DNA from: Cytidiella melzeri
Lineage: Eukaryota > Basidiomycota > Agaricomycetes > Polyporales > Irpicaceae
Direction of reading: 5' to 3'
DNA length: 64,000 nt
Assembly (NCBI GenBank): GCA_022592445.1
Contig: JABYQR010000068.1
Coordinates: 1-64,000 of the forward strand
Shown here: piece by piece, positions 10,004 to 20,387 of the stretch
Layout: the number at the start of each line of letters is the position of its first letter
How positions within the stretch are numbered: the stretch's first letter is position 1
Notes under the pieces: generated by a model
Told to the model about the DNA's origin: nothing
The model's input: only the letters and a program-made list of their open reading frames with translations
The model's database searches: none
Made by a program: the position numbers and the translations under genes

Positions 10004-10509
10004 GTCTTGTGCCTGTGCGTGGGCCCCTTTACAAATCCTCTAGAAATAGAGGTAGCCGGACCATAGGCTCTAAGTGGTAGTCGTGTCTAGGTTTGCCTTG
10101 ATGCGCACAACTTGAATCACCCTCTCGCCCGACGCTCCTAGAGCTGATCAGAGCAGGGGTTGGCATTATGCCAACATGATGAAAGTGTGCCTCCCCACAG
10201 GCGATAGTGGAGTCTGGTGTCAGACGCTCGTTATAAGAGCTAGACAACAGGACTAGAAACCCATGAGTGCCTAGGCACGTAGACGGGTAACTTGTTCTGG
10301 CCGGACTTAGGGTCAGTGTAATACTGATCCGCCAACCATTTGCCGCACGGGTGGAACCGTGACGGAGATCCTTACACCACCGGACCTGGAGAGAGAATCC
10401 AGGCCGACGCCGGCACTACCCCACGCACACACAGGACCTCTCCTTTATGGAGATTTGTTCCGCACATCACTGAGCTGTCAAGCTCATCACGCATTGTCAC
10501 ACAGTCACC
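9935..10509 (+). other. Gypsy leader with candidate primer-binding site
   Basis: After the LTR comes TT, then TGGATAAGACTGCCCC at 9937-9952. A TGG start is expected for pairing with a tRNA 3' CCA end, but I cannot name the tRNA. The rest of the leader is non-coding and is conserved with 7263-7830 of the truncated copy. Confidence 0.6.
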
Positions 10510-11289
10510 ATGCCGATTTCTCGCTTCATTGCTGCTAAGTCTGGCCGCAAGGCCCCCTACTCTATTCCTGTCCGCAACGAAGTCACCGGACTTCAGGAAC
10601 GCCTCTCAGTCTCCAAGGAGACTCTTGACAAGTTCAAGGATGCTGGCAAGCCTCGCCGGCTCAAGTATCCAGACAACAAGCCCCTCATCAAGAGGATTGA
10701 CCTCGAGGAGCAAGCTCGTACCACCATCGAGCATGAGGAAGACCAGGATCGTATGAGAAAGGTCTCCCAACTCATGTCTCAACTCAGCCTTCTCGACCGC
10801 ATCGAGAAGCAGGAAAAGGAAAAGGCTGAAAAGCTTACCCTTCTCCAGCGTATTGAGGAGCGCAACCAACGCGCTTTCATCCCTACTCCCACTCCGCTCC
10901 CCGCTTCTCTCCACTTCCGTAAAACAAAGTTGATACTTCGTCAAGAGGAGTTCGAACCGATGATCACAGCTGCCTGTCAAAGGCTTGAACCTGTGCTCAA
11001 GAAGCTGGACGCCTCTTTCTCGAGTGGTGGGCAATCGTCTAACCACCAGCTCAACACTCGCAGGGAGAAAGCTCAGCTGCTAATCGGCCGTGTATTCATG
11101 GTTGAACAGTGGTTCAAGGAGAATCACACGGATAAGATGACGAATAGGGAATGGAGGATGTTGAAAAAGGACTTGAAGAGTTTAGGCAGGATTAGTTTTG
11201 TAGACATACATCGGAGATGGGGTTACATCTTAGAGCTACTAGAAGGACTGTTCGATATGAACGCCTTTGTATACGCGGAAATGGAATAA
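10510..11289 (+). CDS. Extra 259-aa ORF upstream of gag, unknown function
   Basis: The frame is open from ATG 10510 to TAA 11287-11289, with no counterpart in standard gypsy elements. The product is highly charged and predicted helical, with Lys/Glu-rich stretches around residues 95-120 (LLDRIEKQEKEKAEKL). A conserved central-to-C-terminal block includes KLDASFSSGGQSS, EQWFKENHTDKMT and GRISFVDIHRRWG. I see no zinc knuckle, protease, nuclease or membrane signature. The truncated neighbour carries the same ORF at the same place, so it belongs to the family and is not a chance capture in one copy. It precedes gag by 170 bases. A role in RNA binding, assembly or regulation is only a guess. Confidence 0.8.
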   Translation: MPISRFIAAKSGRKAPYSIPVRNEVTGLQERLSVSKETLDKFKDAGKPRRLKYPDNKPLIKRIDLEEQARTTIEHEEDQDRMRKVSQLMSQLSLLDRIEKQEKEKAEKLTLLQRIEERNQRAFIPTPTPLPASLHFRKTKLILRQEEFEPMITAACQRLEPVLKKLDASFSSGGQSSNHQLNTRREKAQLLIGRVFMVEQWFKENHTDKMTNREWRMLKKDLKSLGRISFVDIHRRWGYILELLEGLFDMNAFVYAEME

Positions 11290-11459
11290 AATGTATGGGC
11301 TGACAAGCCTCATTTTACTCGGTGACAACTTCCTGAAAAGGATTTAATGTGTGAAAACAACTCTGACAAGAGTTAAATGTGTGAAAAGTGGTGTTTCTCT
11401 TCTTCTTATACTAGAAATAGTATTTCGCTTATCCTTTGCTAACTAAGAAATTAGAAGCA

Positions 11460-12925
11460 ATGGCCTCTCAATCTAACGCCGGATCCAACGCTGCCCCCGC
11501 TGCTGCCTCTCACCTCACCCACTCTGTAACTTTTGGCAAGATCACGCCAATTGTTTACAACCCTTCGGTGGAAAACTTTGAGCAGCATATTTTCCACAAC
11601 CTGAACACGGCCCAAAGGGCCTTTACTCGTACGGTTGAAGGAGGAGCAACTGCTGCCATCGTCCACAACATGATGAATCAAATGGTTCTTATCTGGAACA
11701 ACCAGCTGTCTCTCCTGGAGGATAACCTCCAGGAATACGTCGATAAGGTCGCTCAAGACCTATACTCGCAGTCCGCTGCTGACACCCAAGTCCAGCGGAT
11801 GGACACTGACCTGGATATGGTCAAAACGACGATCACAAATGTGGTCAACCAGATCAACCAGCTTCCCTTGTCTCAAGGACAAGGAGGATCCTCGCGCCAG
11901 CCCAAGATTGGCGAACCCCCGGAGTTCAACGGCACTGACGGCAAGGTCAAGTTCAACGAGTGGTTGAACAAGATCTCTCTGTGGCTTGTCCACGAGAACG
12001 TTGCTACTGACAGGCAACGTATTGCCGTCGCGATGAACCGGCTCTCAGGCGCGGCGGCTCAATACATGGAGCCGTGGATCAAGAAGCTGACGAAGGGTCA
12101 AACGATCGGAACGTGGGAAGAGTTCGAAAACGAGCTCAAGGTACAATATGGGCAACGGGACGACAAGGAAGGTGCTCGAAAGGAGCTCAATGCCTTGTTC
12201 AACAATACAGATCTGGCACACAAGAACTTTGTCAAGTACGCGGAACGCTTCCGTACGCTTGGCAGGCTTTCTGGATACGAGACGACTTGCTTATCCACAA
12301 GCTCAAGCACGTCATCGAGAAGGACATGCGGCTTGTCATGATCGGGAAAGATGAAAATCAAATTCCGACGACTTGGCCGCAGTTCCTCGACCTCTTGCTC
12401 GACATCCACAAGAAGGTCTATCCGGAGAAAGCACAAGGCCAGATCTTCGCAAAGGAAAAGGATACGTCCACGCCTATGGAGGTGGACGCAGCGGACAAAA
12501 AGAAGAAGAAGAATGAGAAGCGGAACAAGGGCAAAGGCAAGGAGGTAAATTCGACTGAAAAGTCGGAGAAGTTCTGCCACATCCACAAGTCGAAAGGACA
12601 TAACACGGATGAGTGCAACCTCAACGGCCTCAAGAAGAAGCCCGATGACAAGAAGAAGGATGGGAAGAAGGATGGCAAGTCTTCGGCGCCGAAGAAGATT
12701 CGGGCAGCAGATGCCGAGGACTCTGGAACGGACAGCGAGGCAGAAGCCCCTAAGGCTTCGTCGTCTAAAACAAAAAACGTAAATACCGCGCGCCTAGAGT
12801 TGGCGGCTCATATTGAGGAGGTTCCAACAGAAGATGATGAACCTTCGACTCCTCACCCGTCCCCTGACAAGGGTAAAGGGAAAAAGCCGACCAAGGGCAA
12901 GGATTTTTTCCGAAGCGTCATGTGA
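11460..12925 (+). pseudogene. Gypsy gag, with one-base frame break
   Basis: ATG 11460 (MASQSNAGSN) follows a branch-like GCTAAC and AAG sequence at 11434-11459, kept in the truncated copy. The capsid region (PPEFNGTDGKVKFNEWLNKI, then VQYGQRDDKEGARKEL) reads well until about 12284, where the frame shifts by one base and continues in the other frame with LLIHKLKHVIEKDMR. A basic, Lys-rich stretch and a CHHC zinc-knuckle-like motif (CHIHKSKGHNTDEC) follow near 12575. It ends at TGA 12923-12925, overlapping the pol frame. The break is explained by one missing A in a GA-rich context, so either the copy is dead in gag or the base was lost in sequencing. Confidence 0.88.
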
Positions 12926-15900
12926 CTCCCTGCGAACATGAACGCTTAGGCCCTGATACCCTCGATCTTTGTACCGTAGATACTGTCAAAAATGTAGCGC
13001 GTTCAAAGAATTCATTTTTTCTACCGGTTACAATTTGGGTATATGGAAAGAAAGTGCAGGTCGAAGCTCTGGTAGATTCAGGAGCCACAACCACGTTCAT
13101 CAGTAAGTCAGTGGTTGAAAGTAACAATCTGGTAACAAATCAACTGGCATCACCGTTTAACGTCATCAACGTCGACGGTACTCCCAATAAAGATGGTCAA
13201 ATCACTCACTCAGTACGTGCATACCTAGAAATAGGTTCGCACAGAGCAAGACAACACATGCTCGTTACTGATCTGGTAGTAAACAAATGATTATCGGGAT
13301 GACCTTCTTACGCCGCCACAATCCGGAGATAGATTGGGCAAATGGCGAGTGGAGATTTACCAGATGTCCTGAACTCTGTGCCCCAAGAGCTCGTAAAAAC
13401 ATCACTGTAACTCAAGAAGAGATCGATGAGCTTGAGTTACCTAAGGGACGTTCGGTGTCAGACAACCTGGACGGAATAGGAAATGTCGACCCGGACAACC
13501 CTCACATCCACTGGATCGACTTAGACGATCCAGAAGACCAAGAAATAGCAGAAATAATCGCTGAACTTTCTGGAAAGGAAGATGAGGGCTTTGAAGATGG
13601 CTTTGACGAACAAGAATCCGTCAATTGGAAACCATTAGTACCAAAATATCTATGGGAATTTGGTGACGTCTTTTCAAAGAAAAAATCAGAGCGCATGCCG
13701 TTACGCAAACCGTACGATCACGCGATCGAATTTGAGGAAGGTGCCTCCCTTCCCAAAGCGGCTAAACTATACCCGCTGTCTCCAATGGAAAAGAATTCTC
13801 TAGATCAATGGATTGAAGAGGAACTCCGAAAAGGTTACATCCGCAAATCGAAAAGTCCGATTGCAGCACCTGTGTTCTTCGTCAAGAAGAAAGATGGCTC
13901 GTTGCGCCTTGTGCAAGACTACCGAAAACTGAACGACATCACGGTGAAAAACCGGTACCCCATACCTCGCATCAACGATTTAATCAATTCGTTAAGCAAG
14001 GCTAAGGTCTTCTCAAAGATTGATCTTAGATGGGGATACAATAACGTTCGCATCCGAAAGGGTGACGAATGGAAGACGGCGTTCATCACACACCGTGGTC
14101 TTTTCGAAGCCAAGGTGATGTATTTCGGTTTCAGCAACGCACCTGCGACGTTCCAAGCCATGATGAATGAAATTCTGAGTGATTTGATCTTAGAAGGACA
14201 TGTCATGGTGTATCTCGACGACATCCTCATCTTCACTGAAGACAAGAAGGAAAACCGTCGCATCACACAGGAAGTGCTCAAGCGTCTACGCGAGAACGAT
14301 CTATTTGCCAAACCGGAAAAATGCTTTTTTGAAAAAGATCGCATTGAGTACCTAGGCATGATCATTTCTCACGGACATATCGAGATGGATCCAGCCAAAC
14401 TCACCGGAGTTACTGAGTGGCCGCGACCTGAAAAGGTTAAGCAAGTCCAAGCCTTCTTAGGCTTCGCCAATTTCTATCGGCGTTTCATCAAGGACTTTGC
14501 TAAACATGCGAAACCGCTCACTATTCTTACAAAGAAGGACCAACCCTGGATCTGGAAAGATGCTCAGGAACAGGCCTTCCAAAGTCTGAAACAGGCTTTT
14601 ACGTCAGCACCCATTCTGAGGATACCAGATGACGAAAACCCTTTCCGTCTGGAAACAGACGCTAGCGACTTTGCTACAGGAGCGGTACTATCACAACTGG
14701 ACCCAGCTGACAAGCTGTGGCATCCAGTAGCCTTCTACTCTAAATCACTCAACGTCCATGAACGTAATTATGAGATATACGATAAAGAGTTGTTGGCTAT
14801 TATCCGCGCCCTGGAAGAGTATCGTCAACATCTGGAGGGACATCCGATTACCGTAGAAATATGGTCGGATCACCAAAACCTGACATATTTCAGGAATGCC
14901 CAGAAGCTGACTCGGAGACAAGCGCGATGGGCGTTATACCTCACGCGATTTAATTTCGTGCTCCGGCACAAACCCGGAAAGACCATGCTTACCGCAGATC
15001 CTCTGTCCAGGAGGCCAGATCATGAAGAGGGGGTAAATTCCGATAACGAGGACAAAATTCTCCTTAAACCCGAGTTTTTTGCCATCTCTGCTATCGAAAA
15101 CTCTCATGACTCGCCTATCAACGATGATGAAATCCTAAGACGGGTCAAGGAAGCACTCATGAACGACGAAGTTACCAAGGACTATCAGCAGTTACTTAAC
15201 TCTGGTCCTAGGGAGTTCAAGAAATCACTAGAGGAATGGAATTTTGAGAACGGATTACTCCTATACCGTGGAAAAGTCTACATCCCCAAAGATCAGAAAT
15301 TAGATCTGAGACGCCAAATCATCCAGATGCATCACGATCTACCTTCTGCCGGACATCCTGGCAGATGGAAAACGTACGAACTGATCTCGAGAAACTACTG
15401 GTGGCCAGGTTTAACCACTGATGTCAAGAAATACGTGACAGGCTGTGACACATGTCAGCGGATGAAGACTCGTCCGCAACAGCCTTATGGACCACTCATC
15501 CCTAATCCGGTTCCGGCCGAACCATGGGATATCATGACTGTCGACTTGATTACTCAGTTACCGGAGTCTGATGGCTTCAATGCTATCTGCGTAGTCGTAG
15601 ACCGCCTGACTAAAAGGGCGCACTTCTTCCCTATCGTAAACGAGTTCTCGGCAAAAGATCTTGCAGCTCTACTCTACGAGAGAGTCTGGACCCTTCACGG
15701 GTTACCTTTGCAAATCATTTCCGACCGAGGTCCACAATTCGCAGCAGATTTATTCCAGGAATGGTGTAAAATGCTAGGGATAGAATCTACAATGACTACT
15801 GCATATCATCCGCAGACTGATGGTCAAACTGAACGAGTTAATCAAACGCTCGAACAGTACCTGCGTTGTTACGTTGATCAACTACATGACGACTGGGCTA

Positions 15901-16606
15901 GACTGCTCAGTTCGGCTGAGTTCGCATACAACAATGCAGCGCACGAGGGAACTAAGCACTCGCCTTTCTACCTCGAATACGGCAGACACCCTAGAGCTGG
16001 TCCAACGCTCACTAAGGACCTGAAAAGGTCTGACATGAATGACATCATGTGGAACCGCTTGCAAGCTCAAGAGCATGCTAAGGCGGCGTTACAACTTGCG
16101 GCTGAACGCATGAAATGGTACTATGACAAGCACGTCAGAAGGTCCCCTTCAACGAAGGCGATCAGGTCATGCTAGATCTGAGAGACTACCAAAAATCTGG
16201 ACATAAGCTGTCAGCCAAGTACTATGGCCCATTCAAGATTGCTGAAAAGCTCTCGCCGGTCACATTCAGACTGGAATGGCCCGAACGTTCACCAAGGATA
16301 CACCCTGTATTCCATGCAAGCAAGTTGGTACCGTACAACGAACCTGAATTCGAAGGCCAAAAGCTGGAGATGCCTCCGCCAGATATCATCGACGGAGAAG
16401 AAGAATACGAAGTCGAGAAGATTCTCAAGTCAAGACGTACAGGTCGTGCCAAAAAGCTTCAGTATTACATACGCTGGAAAGGCTACGGACCGAACGACGA
16501 CACGTGGGAACCTGTAGAAAACATCACGCACGCTCAAGAAGCGATCAAGAAATTCTACGACGATCATCCCCGAGCTATTCGCTCAGCTACGATTTACTGT
16601 GTATAA
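12926..16606 (+). pseudogene. Gypsy pol: protease, RT, RNase H, integrase, chromodomain (two frame breaks)
   Basis: Protease has LVDSGATTTF near 13071. RT has KIDLRWGYN and YLDD at about 14211. RNase H starts at LETDASDFATGAVLSQ (about 14650). Integrase has a zinc-binding region with paired His and GCDTCQRM (about 15330-15465), then MTVDLIT, SDRGPQF and ERVNQTLEQ supplying D, D and E. A chromodomain lies at 16402-16560 (YYIRWKGYGPNDDTWEP). The frame shifts at 13287-13290, where stop and start overlap as ATGA, and again near 16141; each needs one extra A to be continuous. The gag stop at 12923-12925 lies in a different frame, so pol would need frameshifting or re-initiation. Confidence 0.93.
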
Positions 16607-16827
16607 GTACGAACAACACACCAAGGATCATCCACGATCCAATGACGCAACCGAGGAGGGTACGGACTAGACTACCATCAGCCAATGAGGTGTGAACCCC
16701 GTCAGGGGCGTCGGTAGAAGCCGCTAGAGTCACTCGGAATTGCTTAGGCACCCTCTTGACAATGGTGAAAAAGTGGACTCAATGACCAAGGTGTTCGTTC
16801 AAAACTCTTTGCACGGAGTTCAAAGCA
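16607..16827 (+). other. Gypsy 3' untranslated segment before the polypurine tract
   Basis: Non-coding stretch between the pol stop and the purine tract. No motif seen. Confidence 0.6.
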
Positions 16828-16841
16828 AGAAGGGGGGGTAA
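16828..16841 (+). other. Gypsy polypurine tract
   Basis: AAGAAGGGGGGGTAA abuts the 3' LTR start TGTCACAG at 16842, the expected plus-strand primer. Confidence 0.9.
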
Positions 16842-17566
16842 TGTCACAGATTTTCAATGTTTCTACAAGACTTGCCTTACCAGGCAACGGTATTATTGGG
16901 AATATTTAAGCGCTTGTCAAGCGCTTATCCAGCGCTTATCCGGCGTCTATTTAGGCGCTTATCCAGCGCTTATCTGGCGCTTATCAGGCGCCTATTCCGG
17001 CGCTTATTCTCAGTGCCTATCAATTGATGCGCTGATGCGCCTCCTGTCTCTGATGCGCTGATGCGCTCCTTTCCTTATCTGTGTATCACATGATAGAACT
17101 CTCTGGAACCTTGTGGAACTTGCTGGAACTATGATGTCATAGTATAGAACATTCCATTAGATGATGTCATAGTTCTTAGAACCTTCTGGAAAAGTCTAGC
17201 CTTGTCTTAGAACAAGCTAGAACAAGTCTAGCCTTGGAGCTGGGTCATGGGGTCAGGTCATGGGGACAATTGCTATTGGTTGATTATTGAAGTGGCACCA
17301 CTAGGGCATAGGGCATGCTTAGTAAGGTAGATTACTTCGCTTACTCATGTAGGTATTAGGGGTCTTAGGGTAGTACCTGGGGTCCTCCCCTTCATGTATA
17401 TATAGAGGCACTCCTGAGGGCATATCCCCTCAGTCTTATCCACTCTGTTGAACTAGGACTACTCAGTACCTCACAGTACTTCGCTCACCACACCTCTTAC
17501 TCTCTATCTCCATCAACTCCCCCAGTTTATCAACTTACCTGGTGAGTAGTAACCTTAACTGTTACA
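16842..17566 (+). repeat. Gypsy 3' LTR (725 bp)
   Basis: It is almost identical to 9209-9934. Differences I see lie in the GCGCTTAT repeat block, one in the GATGTCATAG block, one near ATTACTTCGC, and a one-base length change near the end. Confidence 0.95.
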
Positions 17567-17571
17567 GAGGA
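17567..17571 (+). repeat. Target-site duplication GAGGA, right
   Basis: Matches 9204-9208 exactly and directly follows the LTR end TGTTACA. Confidence 0.9.
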
Positions 17572-17815
17572 GGGAGTCTCAGGAGAAGGTGGTCGTCGAG
17601 TGCCAGAGAGTGGCGGAGTGGCAGAAGTGAAGTCGACCAAAGATTCTGGCAGGGGCGATAGAGGGCTCAAGCAGGTGGTAGGCGGCTCGGTCAACAGATG
17701 TGGAGGAGTGTCTTTCAATGCTGAAGGACAAGATATCCGCGATGGCGCTGGATCTGCTGAGGTAGCACGACTTGTAGCTCGTGCAGACTCACAGGCCTTG
17801 GTTCGAGACAGTCAG
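17572..17815 (-). pseudogene. Open frame interrupted by the gypsy insertion, right part
   Basis: On the minus strand an uninterrupted frame runs from about 17815 (just after a TGA) to the insertion site. With the element and one GAGGA copy removed it continues in frame into 9203-9108. The product is Pro/Ser/Thr-rich (PSALKDTPPHLL, TRRPPSPETPSSSG). No domain is recognised and no start codon is evident. It could be a host exon or a part of an older transposon. Confidence 0.4.
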
Positions 17816-18649
17816 TCGGCCAGGATGGAATAGAGTGTTGAAACGAGAGCGGAGATCAGAGCGGTGGAGGTTCAAAAAAAAGTGTAAGGCGAGTTGGCGG
17901 CTCGTCTTCACTGGGGCGCGCGGTCGTTCAGAAAAGGAACAGGACCGCGCTGTATTGTCCAGATGCGCGACAACGGGTGTGAGTACGTAGTACAAGGGAT
18001 TTGTAAAGTAGAGCGTAGGGAAGAGAGAGTCGTTCGACACACATCTCGTCCATGACGGTGTCGAACTACATTACGTAATCTACATACAAATCGGGTAAAC
18101 TGCGTGAGCAGGGTTACACACACCTTCTGAGAACTTGTCCTGCATCAATGATTTGGGGAGTTCGAAGTGGCCTGCCTTTTGACCATTGAAGATCTGATTG
18201 ATTTGACATCATTGCAGTTCATTAGCTTGTTATTCCGATATAAAGCTGAGCATGGATGCTGATTACCTACAGGTACCTGCAGAACAACCCGTGTACATAC
18301 CTACCTGGCTGTGGAGGATGTTGCGGATGAATGCTATAAAATATTGACTTTTCCTGGAGGACACTCCTGCGTGTATACCATGCGCAGCTGCAGTAGGTTG
18401 GCCGTTTTCAGACCCTGCGTGTTCAGTCAGCTTCATTCGGTTTATATCCATGGGTTTAGCTCTTTCTGACGTGAACGCATGATCTGCTGCTCTTTGTCGC
18501 TGACCTAGCACGGTGCAATCATGTTCTCTTACGTGCACCGACGCAGCGTGGCAGGAAATGCTGTGAGGAGTGTACAACAAGATAGAAATACGCACAGATC
18601 AAGAAAAACAGACAAAAAAGTAAGTGGATGGATGGACGGCCGGTTTGCT
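17816..18649. other. Intergenic region downstream of NOP56
   Basis: No supported gene. Short open frames here have no family features. The distal part is presumably the NOP56 3' untranslated region and terminator. Confidence 0.5.
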
Positions 18650-20387
18650 CTATGATTCCGCCCTCTTTTTCTTCTCTTTCTTGTCCTTTTTCCCCTTCTT
18701 CGTCTTCTCTGGCTGCTCCTCAGCATCCGCCTCCCCAGCCTCTGACTTCCGCTTCTTCTTTTCCTCCTTCAGCGCTTTCTTTTCCTCCTTCGACAGCTTC
18801 ACCTTCTTCTTTAGTACCTCCTTCTCTTCGTCGTCGTCATCTTCTGCCTTGCGCTTCTTCTTGTCCTTCTTCGGTGAGGGTTCGAGAAGCGGAAGGGCAG
18901 GGTGAGCATCGATGTCCTCGTCATCTTCCTCGTCGTGAGCGAGTTTATCAAGCACCTTGCGGATAGCATCGGCATTCTTGGATGGTGGGTCACCAGTTTC
19001 GAAAAAGTTGAGTCGTTCCTCGACTTGCTGTTTCAAAGCCTCGCCAAACGCAGCGGTGGGCTTTTCTGTACGCTGGCTCGATAACTGTGTATTGAGCGAA
19101 AAACGACGTCGACATACCGGAGTAGCAATCTATTCTTGACGCTATCGAGCACTTGTTTGCCAAGAAACGAGAGATACGACCCTTGTGCTTGGGACCCGCG
19201 CGTCCAATGAACGTTGAATGGTAGATAAGGCCATACTGCGTAAAGGATGAATATCGACGACTGCCGCGAGTAGATGAAAGGATATACCTTCGGCGTGTTT
19301 CCCTTCGTCTTCAGCGCTCTGAACAGCGCCTTCTCGGCACCTAAGATCTGCACCGTGCTTGCGGGATATTTGCTCAAGTTCGTCAAGCTGCCCGCGTGAC
19401 TGATCAACCGCGCCCCAATCCTCTCCCCGAGGAGCGCCGTCAAACTGGGTGCAACGAGGTTCATCTTCTCGGAGAGATACAGCATGAGCGACTTGCGATA
19501 TTCTGCTATTGAAATTACGCGGGTGGCAAATGCCATGATGTTGAGCATGTCGATTTCGGAAAGTAGCGAGCCCATAGAGCCCCTCGCAGCGTCGAGTACG
19601 TTCTGAGCGCGCGTCACGTCGTCGTCCAGGATGACGGCAAGGTCGTGAAGCTTGTCCTCGTTCAGGCTCTCCTTCGCGCCAATGAATTGCGCCGTCTTGG
19701 CGTACTGGTAATTGTCGGGGACAATTTTGACGAGTTCAGGGAAGTGGTACCCGTACCACTCGCGAATACGCATGGAGAAGAGGTTGACGTCTTTGTCAAG
19801 CTGGTCGAGGAGGGCGATGGCTTGAATGATCATGTTGTCGATACGGTTGACGTTGAACTTAAGTTTGGCACGAGAGTAAGAGTGGCCGAGCCCGAGTTGT
19901 GCTTTGGTGAGGTCGTCTGCTTGCATACCCTTGAGAAGCTTTGGGGCGTGGAGTCGAATGCCGCGCATGAGGTCTTTGGTGGTCTCACCGGTGTCACATT
20001 GGAGACTCAGTGTGGCTTTGATGGCTGAGGCAAGGGGAGGGTCCAAAACACCAAGTACGACCTTGGACTTCTTGTTGGGCTTCGAGAGGTTAAGTTCAAG
20101 GAGAGACTGGAGGTGTTCATTCAGAATACCTGCAATCAAAGACTTCAGTAGGGTTTGCATTATAATATAGATGTAAGAGCACCTTCAGAAATGTCATTTG
20201 CGTTCTCCAGGGCATGAGCAGCGCTTTTGAATGGCGAGAAGCTCAGCAAGTTGACCATCTTGCCAAATTTCCCCAAGTCTTCGATAGAGTCTTGCAAAGG
20301 CTTCGTTGAAGAGCCAATAGCATCTTGCAGCTTGACTTCGAAGATGGCATAGCCAGAGGCAGACTCGAAAAGTATGTGAGTGGCCAT
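18650..20387 (-). CDS. NOP56: Nucleolar protein 56, box C/D snoRNP core subunit
   Basis: Four exons: 20387-20183, 20129-19288, 19235-19118, 19065-18650; introns are 53, 52 and 52 bases with GT-AG ends. Spliced length is 1581 nt, 526 aa. The N-terminus ([20 protein letters not shown]) is typical of NOP56 and differs from NOP58. The NOP5NT domain is followed by NOSIC and the Nop snoRNA-binding domain (about residues 150-410; [39 protein letters not shown]). The tail is a Lys/Glu-rich nucleolar-type segment with KKD/E-like runs. NOP56 joins fibrillarin, NOP58 and the 15.5K protein to guide rRNA 2'-O-methylation and pre-rRNA processing. I saw no snoRNA in the introns, which are too short. Confidence 0.96.

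Larger units (their letters stand above)
9209..17566 (+). mobile_element. Ty3/gypsy chromovirus, nearly complete (8358 bp)
   Basis: The order is 5' LTR (9209-9934), candidate primer site (9937 on), leader, extra ORF (10510-11289), gag (11460-12925), pol with C-terminal chromodomain (to 16606), polypurine tract (16828-16841) and 3' LTR (16842-17566). A perfect GAGGA duplication flanks it. By my reading the LTRs differ at about eight positions of 725, almost all transitions, so the insertion is recent. Three one-base losses shift frames in gag (~12284), at the protease/RT junction (~13287) and in integrase (~16141); otherwise all catalytic motifs are present. RT before integrase plus a chromodomain places it among the chromoviruses. 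Confidence 0.96.

Noticed and set aside
9935..10509. Possible captured host gene in the gypsy leader
   Set aside because: The leader is conserved with the other copy but has no open frame of note.
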